DNA of 44,852 bases from Candidatus Delongbacteria bacterium (GTDB taxonomy: Bacteria; UBA4055): assembly GCA_007124045.1 (NCBI GenBank), contig SLFX01000023.1:1-44852 (forward strand). Direction: 5' to 3'. The notes under the pieces are model-generated. The model searched no databases and had not been told where the DNA came from. It saw only the letters and a program-made list of their open reading frames with translations. A program made the translations under genes and the position numbers. Each line of letters begins with the position of its first letter. The first letter of the stretch is position 1. Below are positions 36,570-44,852 of this stretch, in pieces.

Positions 36570-37490
36570 ATGAAATTGATTAGACCAACAATTCTTATGG
36601 TCATGTTGGCAAGTCTGATTCAGGCGCAGGACTTAAGGTTTTCAAAAAGACAGGATTTCCATACTCAGTTCACTTCCCGTTTTCGAGATTATGAAGCATT
36701 GATGCTGGTTGATATGAACGGAAAGGAAATACTTTTCGAGAAGAATGGATTTGAGATTAAAGAGATTGCTTCACTGACAAAAATGATGTCAACACTTCTG
36801 GTGGTTGAAGAAATAAATAAAGGCTATTTATCACTTGACGATACTTTAAGAACTTCAACACACGCATCAAAAATGGGAGGATCTCAGATATATCTTAGAG
36901 AGTTCGAGAGAATGAGAGTTGACGACCTTTTGAAATCCACTGTCATAAAATCAGCTAACGATGCTACAACTGTGCTTGCCGAAAAAGTCGGCGGAGAGGG
37001 CGGGTTACCGCTCTTTATCAAAATGATGAATTCCAGAGCTAAACAACTGGGTATGGCAAACACGGCTTTCTACTTTGCCCACGGACTTCCTCCTTCCAGA
37101 AGAAACATTATGAATAATAAACAGGCCAACACCTCTACCTGCTACGATCTTGTTCTTCTGGCAGAAGAAATGCTCAAACATCCTTTAATAATGGAGTACA
37201 GTTCCATCTGGCTTGACTATGTAAGACAGGATACCAGGCCTTTTATGTTGAGGAATACAAGCAGGCTTATCATTGATTATCCCTATTTTGACGGGCTGAA
37301 AACCGGTTACTACAGAGCCGCCGGATTCAATATTGTTGCCACTGCGAAAAAAGATGATATGAGACTTGTTGCGGTTGTGCTCGGCACACGAAGTATGAGA
37401 GGCAGGGATAAGTTCGTTAATGATCTTGTGAGTTGGGGGTTCCGCGAGCTTGAGGCCGACAAAATGCTCCTGGTAGAAAAATCAGAATGA
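36570..37490 (+). CDS. D-alanyl-D-alanine carboxypeptidase (peptidase S11)
   Basis: SLTK, SAN and GLKTGYY motifs. Confidence 0.92.
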   Translation: MKLIRPTILMVMLASLIQAQDLRFSKRQDFHTQFTSRFRDYEALMLVDMNGKEILFEKNGFEIKEIASLTKMMSTLLVVEEINKGYLSLDDTLRTSTHASKMGGSQIYLREFERMRVDDLLKSTVIKSANDATTVLAEKVGGEGGLPLFIKMMNSRAKQLGMANTAFYFAHGLPPSRRNIMNNKQANTSTCYDLVLLAEEMLKHPLIMEYSSIWLDYVRQDTRPFMLRNTSRLIIDYPYFDGLKTGYYRAAGFNIVATAKKDDMRLVAVVLGTRSMRGRDKFVNDLVSWGFRELEADKMLLVEKSE

Positions 37491-37599
37491 TTTTTTAACA
37501 GTTTTGGTGTTATAATTGCGATCTTTTTTATCTTGAAATTTTACTGATAATATCATAACATTAGTTACAGTAGAATATAAAGGTAAAGGCTGTTAATTT

Positions 37600-38763
37600 A
37601 TGTTTTATAAACCTGATTACAACGGAAACAGCATAGTAAATCTGATGAGTTCGATATCAGAATGCTTTGGGGTCAAATCTGTTTATATGCCTCTTAAGCT
37701 TCTGAACTCAAAATGCCTTAAGGATTACTCTAACATTATAAACATCGTGATAGACGGCCTCGGTTATAACTATCTTCAAGAGAAAGGAACAGATTTTCTC
37801 AAAAAAAATACACTGGGAAAGATAACTTCGGTATTTCCGACAACTACAGCTGCATGTATTACAAGTTTCGCTACAGGTCTTGCCCCCAAAGAACATGGAG
37901 TAACGGGCTGGTTCGTGAGATTGAAAGGCAAAGGTGAGTATGTACCTGCAGTTTTATTGCCGTTTTCCGATCGGCGGAATGGAGAATCTCTTTTAGAACG
38001 CCGGATTCATCCGGAAGATGTTTTTATTGACAGCAGACTTTCAAGAAAGATCAGGAATTTAAAGATAGTTCTGCCGGAAGTTCTTAACAATACAGTGTAT
38101 ACAAATTACATATTGGAAAGTGCCGATAAACTGACTTACAAAGGACTTGATGATTTTTTTGAAAGTATAGCTCTGACAACAATTAATGATAAGAATGATC
38201 AGAGTTATATATACGGTTACCTGCCCGATCTCGATGCCATGATCCACAAAACAGGAAGTACTTCGCCGGAACTTTCAGACCTTTTCTATTCGATATCAGA
38301 AAAAATTGAAGGGCTGGTCAATAAAATAAAAGGTACCAATTCTATCATAATAATTACGGCTGACCATGGACTTGTTGACGGTGATGTTAAAAAAAGGATC
38401 AATATTAATGAATTTCCTGAAATCCATAATATGCTGGATTTTCCGCTTTGCGGAGAACCGAGAGCAGCGTACTGCTATGTAAAGGAAAGATACAAAAAGG
38501 ATTTTATCAGAATTGTCAGTGACCGGATCGGTTTCGCAGTAGAGGTTCTCACAAAAGAGCAAATGATGAGGGAAGATTATTTTGGTTTATTCAGTCCTCA
38601 TCCTGATCTGAGCAACAGAATAGGTGATTTTGTTCTTGTATGTAAGGAGAATTATGTAATAAAAGACTTTTTGGACAATGAAGATGTGGACTTCCATTTA
38701 GCTGATCACGGGGGATTAAGTTCGGATGAAATGTTTGTACCTCTGATCGTAATTGAAACATAA
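37600..38763 (+). CDS. Alkaline phosphatase family / nucleotide pyrophosphatase-like protein
   Basis: NIVIDGLGYNYL; FPTTTAACITSFATGLAPKEHGVTGW; ADHGLVDGD. Confidence 0.88.
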   Translation: MFYKPDYNGNSIVNLMSSISECFGVKSVYMPLKLLNSKCLKDYSNIINIVIDGLGYNYLQEKGTDFLKKNTLGKITSVFPTTTAACITSFATGLAPKEHGVTGWFVRLKGKGEYVPAVLLPFSDRRNGESLLERRIHPEDVFIDSRLSRKIRNLKIVLPEVLNNTVYTNYILESADKLTYKGLDDFFESIALTTINDKNDQSYIYGYLPDLDAMIHKTGSTSPELSDLFYSISEKIEGLVNKIKGTNSIIIITADHGLVDGDVKKRININEFPEIHNMLDFPLCGEPRAAYCYVKERYKKDFIRIVSDRIGFAVEVLTKEQMMREDYFGLFSPHPDLSNRIGDFVLVCKENYVIKDFLDNEDVDFHLADHGGLSSDEMFVPLIVIET

Positions 38764-38775
38764 ACGGAATAAATC

Positions 38776-39636
38776 ATGAAACTGCATTATGTACCTCTCA
38801 TCACAAAAGCGATTGAAGAAGACCTCGGAAAGCATGGAGATATTACTTCTGACTCTGTACTTGACAGAAAACAGAAAGGTTCGGCAGTTCTAATATCGAA
38901 AAGCAGAGGTGTGTTGTGCGGACTCGAAGTGTTTGAGGATACTTTTTTTTATATTGACAAGGATCTTAGGATAGAAACTTTTTTCAAAGATGGTGATATG
39001 GTTCAGTCCGGAGATAAGATCACTATAATATCAGGCAGTTTGAATTCAATTTTGAAGGCTGAAAGAACTGCTTTGAATTTCATACAGAGGCTGTCGGGAA
39101 TAGCTTCTATGTCATATGAATTCGTAAGAGAAATTGAGGGTACGAAAGCGAAGATCCTGGATACGAGGAAAACTCTTCCGGGTTTTAGGGTTCTTGACAA
39201 GTATGCAGTAATGACCGGAGGAGCCGAGAATCACAGAACGGGTCTTTATGATATGTTTCTGATCAAGGATAATCATATATCTGCTTCAGGAGGAATCGGG
39301 AAAGCAGTCAGTGCGGTACTTGAATACAAGCAAAAACGCGGCATCAATTCACCTGTAGAGATTGAAGTGAAGAGCGTTGAAGAGTTTAAAGAGGCCATGG
39401 AGCTGAGTGTTGACAGAATTATGCTGGACAACATGGACATGATTGAAATTGAAAAATGCGTTGAACTCAACAAGTCATTAAAAGAACCCAAAAAGATTGA
39501 AGTGTCCGGAAATGTGAGTCTTCTCACAGTCAGAAATATAGCAGAGACAGGAGTTGATTTTATTTCCGTAGGTTCACTTACTCATAGCGTGAAAGCGATG
39601 GATTTTAGCCTTCTTGTGAGAATGGAGAAAAATTGA
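38776..39636 (+). CDS. nadC: Nicotinate-nucleotide pyrophosphorylase
   Basis: AERTALNFIQRLSGIAS; DTRKTLPGFRVLDKYAVMTGGAENHRTGLYDMFLIKDNH. Confidence 0.95.
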   Translation: MKLHYVPLITKAIEEDLGKHGDITSDSVLDRKQKGSAVLISKSRGVLCGLEVFEDTFFYIDKDLRIETFFKDGDMVQSGDKITIISGSLNSILKAERTALNFIQRLSGIASMSYEFVREIEGTKAKILDTRKTLPGFRVLDKYAVMTGGAENHRTGLYDMFLIKDNHISASGGIGKAVSAVLEYKQKRGINSPVEIEVKSVEEFKEAMELSVDRIMLDNMDMIEIEKCVELNKSLKEPKKIEVSGNVSLLTVRNIAETGVDFISVGSLTHSVKAMDFSLLVRMEKN

Positions 39637-41282
39637 GAGTTATTGGTTTAATAGTTGTATGCTTTATTATTTTTTTTATAGTCTCCTGTGCCAGTGACTA
39701 CAAAAGAGCTCCTCACGGAGGACCTGAAGACAGAGTCAGCCCCCGGGTCATTTCTTCTTCAATTGCGCATAATTCACTTAACATTCCTTCAGATGTCACT
39801 CTTTCTATAAATTTTTCAAAATTCATAGACCGTAACTCAGGAAGAAATGCAATCCATATATCTCCCCGTTCTGCTGCACGGAGAGCGAGGATCCTATGGT
39901 ACGACAGAAGTGTAAAGATATTTTTCAGAGATCTGGGAAAGGACCGTACAGTGGTAATATCAATTGGATCATCGCTGAAGGATTTGCGCGGAAACTCTTT
40001 GCTTGAACCCTACACTCTATCTTTTTCGACAGGAGAAAGTATAGACAGAAAAAGTATAACGGGAAAGATTCACGGGGCCATATCAAAAATAGAACCTGTG
40101 AAGATTGATCATACAAGACTGAGAGTTAATCTTTACGATGTTTCATCAGATGAAAAGATCGATTTTAGCCGTGTTGAGCCTGAGTATAGTTCGGGAGTTT
40201 CAAAGAATTATGAATTTACGCTCAAGAATCTGAGTGGCGGAGTATATCAGATAATTGTTTTCAACGACTTGAACAATGATTCCCGTCCGCAGTTCGATAG
40301 TGAAATGATATCTCACACCGAAAAACCTATAGATCTTGTAAACAACGACAGTCTCAGTTACGGGTTTACACTGGGATGGAATCATGACAGGTCACCGGTG
40401 ATTGAAAATGTATCATTCCCGGGCAGAAATATTGTAAAAATAACATTTAATGAAGAGATCCGCAGAGAATCGGGTAAGGTCGATTCTGTCCTTATTAACG
40501 ATGCAGCAACGAATTTTACAGAGTATTTTACAGAAAAGAATACAAAAACAATATACCTTAAGATCGGGAATGAACTTAAAAACGGAGACAGAACGGAAAT
40601 ATTCCTCGGAGATATCAAAGATGTATTCGGTAATAAAATAGAAGATCAGTTGAAGAAAAAGAGTGATTATGTTACCGGAGATTTTAAAAAAAATCCTTTT
40701 GATCTGACCAAAAGACTGCCTCAAAGAATTTCATTTGACAGGACTCTTTTCATACACACAAACAGGTTTATAAACGACTCTCTTCAGGCAGTTTTGATGT
40801 CCCTTGCCGACAGCGTGTACTCAAATCTCATACCTTTTGATGCAGCAGAGCCTTTCTTGCAGAAATACGACCTGAGCGAAAAACAGATCCTGCCCGGTGA
40901 TTATGAGCTTCATCTGAAATGGAGTGAGGAAGAGCCGGTAAGGTACAGGTTGAAAATTGATGAAACAGAAGGATCGGGGCATATTTCCGGAGAACTGACC
41001 GGTATAGAAAACAAGAAGTATATTCTAATATTCAAAAATGTGGCAAATAACGAAAATTTTGCGATATCTTCCAAAAGAGGGCCGTACACAAAAGAACTTA
41101 GACCGGGTAAATATGTATGTGCAGCTTTTGAGAGATTAGAAGATTCCGATGTTTTCAGGTATGATATCTACGGTTCAAGATCTGTTCAAAATGTGGTGTT
41201 TTTCCCCGATACTGTTCTTGTCAGAAGGAACTGGGAGAGCACGGATGTAGATTTTAATTTCAATATACACAGGGAGTTGTAA
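39633..41282 (+). CDS. Ig-like (Big_5/SbsA-type) domain lipoprotein
   Basis: Lipobox FIVSCAS; APHGGPEDRVSPRVI; VTLSINFSKFID; TTG start. Confidence 0.78.
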   Translation: MRVIGLIVVCFIIFFIVSCASDYKRAPHGGPEDRVSPRVISSSIAHNSLNIPSDVTLSINFSKFIDRNSGRNAIHISPRSAARRARILWYDRSVKIFFRDLGKDRTVVISIGSSLKDLRGNSLLEPYTLSFSTGESIDRKSITGKIHGAISKIEPVKIDHTRLRVNLYDVSSDEKIDFSRVEPEYSSGVSKNYEFTLKNLSGGVYQIIVFNDLNNDSRPQFDSEMISHTEKPIDLVNNDSLSYGFTLGWNHDRSPVIENVSFPGRNIVKITFNEEIRRESGKVDSVLINDAATNFTEYFTEKNTKTIYLKIGNELKNGDRTEIFLGDIKDVFGNKIEDQLKKKSDYVTGDFKKNPFDLTKRLPQRISFDRTLFIHTNRFINDSLQAVLMSLADSVYSNLIPFDAAEPFLQKYDLSEKQILPGDYELHLKWSEEEPVRYRLKIDETEGSGHISGELTGIENKKYILIFKNVANNENFAISSKRGPYTKELRPGKYVCAAFERLEDSDVFRYDIYGSRSVQNVVFFPDTVLVRRNWESTDVDFNFNIHREL

Positions 41283-42352
41283 TGTATGCACTTATAATGG
41301 CCGGAGGGGCAGGGTCAAGATTCTGGCCCAAAAGCAGAATGAAAACACCCAAACATCTTCTGTCTATTGTTAACGAAAAGACAATGCTGGAAAACACAAT
41401 AAACAGGGTGGAAAGTATTATTGAGCCGCAAAACTGTTACATTGTGACCAATAAGGAACAAAAGGAAAAAATTCTAAAAAATGTAAAAGCTGTTAATAGT
41501 GAAAATATTCTGGAAGAACCTGTAGCCAGGAATACAGCTGCAGCTATAGGCTACGGTGCAGTTAAACTTCTGACGAGGGATAAGGATGCTGTGATGGTGG
41601 TGTTGCCGGCGGATCATTACATAAAAAATGTCCAAAAGTTTATCAGGACAATAAATAAAGCCGTAGAATACTGCAAAAAAGATCCTGAATCTCTTGTCAC
41701 GATCGGTATTGAGCCGACTCATCCGGAAACGGGTTACGGTTATATCCAGACAGGTAAAGAAATTTCGAAAGGAGTGAGAGAAGTTAAGTCATTCGCAGAA
41801 AAACCGAATTTTGATACTGCTGTCAGATTTGTAAACAGCGGAGAATTCTTATGGAACAGCGGGATTTTTATATGGCGTGCGGATACAATTATGGAGAACA
41901 TAAAAAAATATATTCCCGATCTGTATGACAGTTTAACAGAGATAAAGAAAATACTGCAGTCAGGCAAATCACAAAACAGCCTGGATAGAATCTATTCTGA
42001 AATGCGATCGATATCCATAGATTACGGCGTTATGGAAAGTGCTCTCAATGTAAAAGTTTTATCGGGGGATTTCGGATGGTCGGATGTCGGCAGCTGGTTA
42101 GAAATATACAAACTCAAAGAAAAGGATGACAAAAGAAATGTTGTTGAGTGTGAGAGGTTCATTTCAATAGACACGGAGGGATGTCTGATATCGTCTGACA
42201 GTAAAGATAAGCTGATAGCATGTATAGGATTAAGGGATTTCTCTGTGATAGACACAAAGGACAGTTTGCTTATAACACCACTGTCAAGATCACAGGATGT
42301 AAAAGATATTGTGGAAAAACTTAAGATAGTAAAACATAATGACCTTTTGTAG
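41282..42352 (+). CDS. Mannose-1-phosphate guanylyltransferase
   Basis: MAGGAGSRFWPKSRMKTPKHLL; EPVARNTAAAIGY; SIDYGVME; GDFGWSDVGSW. Confidence 0.95.
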   Translation: MYALIMAGGAGSRFWPKSRMKTPKHLLSIVNEKTMLENTINRVESIIEPQNCYIVTNKEQKEKILKNVKAVNSENILEEPVARNTAAAIGYGAVKLLTRDKDAVMVVLPADHYIKNVQKFIRTINKAVEYCKKDPESLVTIGIEPTHPETGYGYIQTGKEISKGVREVKSFAEKPNFDTAVRFVNSGEFLWNSGIFIWRADTIMENIKKYIPDLYDSLTEIKKILQSGKSQNSLDRIYSEMRSISIDYGVMESALNVKVLSGDFGWSDVGSWLEIYKLKEKDDKRNVVECERFISIDTEGCLISSDSKDKLIACIGLRDFSVIDTKDSLLITPLSRSQDVKDIVEKLKIVKHNDLL

Positions 42353-42376
42353 CAATAATTAATTACGGGGTGTGAT

Positions 42377-43075
42377 ATGATAACTGAAAAAAAGATAGAT
42401 TTTTTAAAATCGATTTCCCTTTGTGAAGAAATGACTGACAAAGATGTTATAAATTTTTCTCAACATTGTCTTTTGAAGAGATGCCCCAAAAGAAACATAA
42501 TATTTCTTGAGCAGGATCCGGGAAATATGTTCTATATTATATATGACGGAAAAATAAAAATCACCAAGATAAGTAATGAGGGCAATGAAGTTATCCTTTC
42601 GATCCTTGGTCCCGGTGATTTCTTCGGAGAGATGTCTCTTTTGGATAATCACCGACGAAATGCCAACGCGATCGCTCTTGAGGATGTTGAACTCTTCACA
42701 ATATCCAGAAATGAATTTCTGGATCTGTTACATAACAACACAGCATTTACTTTCAATCTTCTGAAGACTTTTGCTATCAGGCTCAGAACGACAGATATAC
42801 GGGTTAAAAGTTTTTTTTTGGATGATGCACAGCAGAAAGCTCTTATAATGCTTTTTGACATGAGCGAGAAAATGGGGATAGTAAAAAACGGAGATATGGT
42901 ATTGAAAGATATGCCGAGTCAGACAGACCTTGCAAATCTCACGGGCATTTCGAGAGAAACCCTTTCAAGGATAATCAAAAAATTTGAAATGAACAACATC
43001 ATAAAAAGGGACGGTAAAAATATTATAATTCCTGACTACAGAGACTTTGTGGAAAAATTCATTAATGAAGAATAA
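42377..43075 (+). CDS. Crp/Fnr-family transcriptional regulator
   Basis: Cyclic-nucleotide-binding-like domain; HTH SQTDLANLTGISRETLSRIIKKFE. Confidence 0.93.
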   Translation: MITEKKIDFLKSISLCEEMTDKDVINFSQHCLLKRCPKRNIIFLEQDPGNMFYIIYDGKIKITKISNEGNEVILSILGPGDFFGEMSLLDNHRRNANAIALEDVELFTISRNEFLDLLHNNTAFTFNLLKTFAIRLRTTDIRVKSFFLDDAQQKALIMLFDMSEKMGIVKNGDMVLKDMPSQTDLANLTGISRETLSRIIKKFEMNNIIKRDGKNIIIPDYRDFVEKFINEE

Positions 43076-43904
43076 ATCAGCCGATCTGCATATTCATACG
43101 AGGTATTCGGACGGAACATACAGAGTTCCGGAGGTTTTCAGGATAGCGAAAAAGAGTCGGTTAGGTGCGATATGCATTACAGATCATGACAGTACAGATT
43201 CATATACGGAAGCAACAGAACTTTCCCGTAATTACGGTATAGAGATCATATCAGGAGTAGAATTATCGAGCTGTTATATGGACCATGATATTCATATCCT
43301 GGGCTATTTTATTGATGTGGAAAATGAGGTTCTTAAAAAATATCTGAAAGAATTTAAAGAATCAAGGATAAAAAGGGCTGAAAGAATGATCGAACTGATG
43401 CGCATGGACGGTCTTAATATCGGATATGAAGATATTATCAGACTTTCGCCCCGGGGAACAATTGCAAGACCCCATATCGCACAGATACTTGTGGAAAAGG
43501 GTTACTGCTACAGTTTTCAGGATGCTTTTGCAAGGTATATAGGGAACGGATCAAAATACTATGTGGATAAATACAAAATTACGCCGGGAAAAGCAATTGA
43601 ACTTATTCATCAGAGCGGCGGACTCTCTTTTGTTGCTCATCCTTCATATCTGAAAGAAGATCCTTCTATTCTTGATCAACTTGTAAAAGACAATCTGGAC
43701 GGTATTGAGACGATACATTCATCCTATGATGAAGAAACATCAGGTTATCTCGATGCGCTTGCCCGGGAGAACGGGCTTTTGAGATCGGGCGGAAGCGACT
43801 GTCACGGTAAAAGGAAGCTCGGAAAAAAACTGATGGGGCAGTATTTTGTGCCTTACTCTTATGTTGAAGCTATGAAAGATAAATTGAACGGAGCGGTTAA
43901 ATGA
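43065..43904 (+). CDS. PHP domain phosphoesterase (RNase AM-like)
   Basis: ADLHIHTRYSDGTYRVPEVF; ICITDHDST; GIEIISGVEL. Confidence 0.9.
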   Translation: MKNKSADLHIHTRYSDGTYRVPEVFRIAKKSRLGAICITDHDSTDSYTEATELSRNYGIEIISGVELSSCYMDHDIHILGYFIDVENEVLKKYLKEFKESRIKRAERMIELMRMDGLNIGYEDIIRLSPRGTIARPHIAQILVEKGYCYSFQDAFARYIGNGSKYYVDKYKITPGKAIELIHQSGGLSFVAHPSYLKEDPSILDQLVKDNLDGIETIHSSYDEETSGYLDALARENGLLRSGGSDCHGKRKLGKKLMGQYFVPYSYVEAMKDKLNGAVK

Positions 43905-44852
43905 GAATATGTGTTCTTGGTGCAGGGGCATGGGGATTGGCTATAGCGGATCTTCTTGTTACAAAAGGTTATAATGTTGCTGTCTGGGAATTCGACAGTT
44001 CAGTATGTGAAAAACTGAAGTCAGAGAGAAAAATATTCTCAAAGCTTCCGGGCTATAAGATCCCCGATGAGATATCAATTTCAAACGATATTTTTAAGCT
44101 TGTTTCTGAAGCTGAAATTGTAGTGAATGCGGTACCGACTCAGTTCATAAGAAGTTATTTTGACATAATCAGAGATATAAATTTTTCAGAAAAAATAATT
44201 GTAAATGTCTCGAAAGGAATGGAAGTCTCTTCGGGTAAGGATATCCGCGAGATGTTCCTTTCGGAATTCGAAACGGTTACGGATGATAATTTCGTAATTG
44301 TTGCGGGACCTTCTTTCGCCATCGAGGTGGCGCTCAATAAAACTCCGACGGCTGTAGTTGCAGCCTGCAGGAACATGGAAACCGCCAACAGAATAAGAGA
44401 TATTTTCTCCAATGAATACTTCAGGGTATATTCGAACGACGATGTTATCGGGGTCGAGATAGGCGGAAGTGTCAAGAACATTCTCGCCATTTCGTCGGGA
44501 GTAGTTGACGGGCTCTGCCTCGGCAATAACACCAAAGCAGCTCTTCTTACCAGAGGGCTTGCGGAGATGATAAGGTTCGGTTTGGAAATGGGAGCGAAAA
44601 GAGAGACTTTTTCCGGTCTCTCGGGTATAGGGGATATGATACTTACATGCAACTCGAACCTTTCCAGGAACTGGCAGGTCGGAAGCAGGCTTGCTAAAGG
44701 GGAGAGCCTCGATCATATAATCAGAAGCATGAACATGGTCGCTGAGGGTGTTGAGACATGCCGGGTAGTCAACAGAATAGCCTGCGAAAGAAATATTTCC
44801 ATGCCTATCGTATCAATGGTACACGAAGTGCTTTTCGGAGGCGTTGAGATCA
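43901..44852 (+). CDS. gpsA: NAD(P)-dependent glycerol-3-phosphate dehydrogenase, truncated at right edge
   Basis: ATG at 43901: MRICVLGAGAWGLAIADLL; VAGPSFAIEVA; GGSVKNILAISSGVVDGL; LSGIGDMILTCNS; absent from the ORF track because it runs off the window. Confidence 0.95.
   Translation, partial: MRICVLGAGAWGLAIADLLVTKGYNVAVWEFDSSVCEKLKSERKIFSKLPGYKIPDEISISNDIFKLVSEAEIVVNAVPTQFIRSYFDIIRDINFSEKIIVNVSKGMEVSSGKDIREMFLSEFETVTDDNFVIVAGPSFAIEVALNKTPTAVVAACRNMETANRIRDIFSNEYFRVYSNDDVIGVEIGGSVKNILAISSGVVDGLCLGNNTKAALLTRGLAEMIRFGLEMGAKRETFSGLSGIGDMILTCNSNLSRNWQVGSRLAKGESLDHIIRSMNMVAEGVETCRVVNRIACERNISMPIVSMVHEVLFGGVEI

Noticed and set aside
1-44852. CRISPR arrays, rRNA genes, complete transposons or prophage
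   Set aside because: No regularly spaced repeats, rRNA motifs, transposase or phage structural genes were recognised on reading the window and ORF track.

Overview
The window is a gene-dense bacterial chromosome segment, almost entirely + strand. Marker-type genes (obgE, rimO, trpS, HU, dprA, queC, nadC, gpsA) and a 29-aa COX24-like ribosomal mini-protein suggest an FCB-like lineage, but this is a weak inference. From left to right: (i) an AT-rich, left-truncated ORF of unknown function; (ii) a toxin-antitoxin/defence patch with AbiEi/AbiEii, a DUF6364 antitoxin with an internally deleted PIN toxin, HepT/MntA and an AAA/DUF4143 ATPase, with a 34-bp near-identical repeat bracketing AbiE and a nested 38-bp palindrome in the mntA/ATPase intergenic region; (iii) a tightly overlapping operon tag-uvsE-M20 peptidase-mscS-HD-aldehyde:ferredoxin oxidoreductase; (iv) pcm, a spermidine-synthase-like membrane protein, TfoX-N and Fic, with a paired operator upstream of fic; (v) an 'arsenosugar / rSAM-selenodomain' type cluster (DUF547, TVP38, FAD disulfide oxidoreductase, ArsS-like radical SAM, fused transferase 1+2, AhpD-like, rhodanese, D-cysteine desulfhydrase); (vi) apbE, a pyrK-like gene and housekeeping genes to the right edge, including two tandem tRNA-Pro genes. 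The most interesting observation is that the annotated TGA stop of the ArsS-like radical SAM gene (20462-20464) falls where I recall the family's last conserved C-terminal Cys. It is followed by a short in-frame extension ending 2 nt before the next ATG and by a small hairpin fitting a bacterial SECIS, so the gene is probably a selenoprotein truncated by standard ORF calling. Everything here was read by eye from the sequence and the ORF track; no searches were run.
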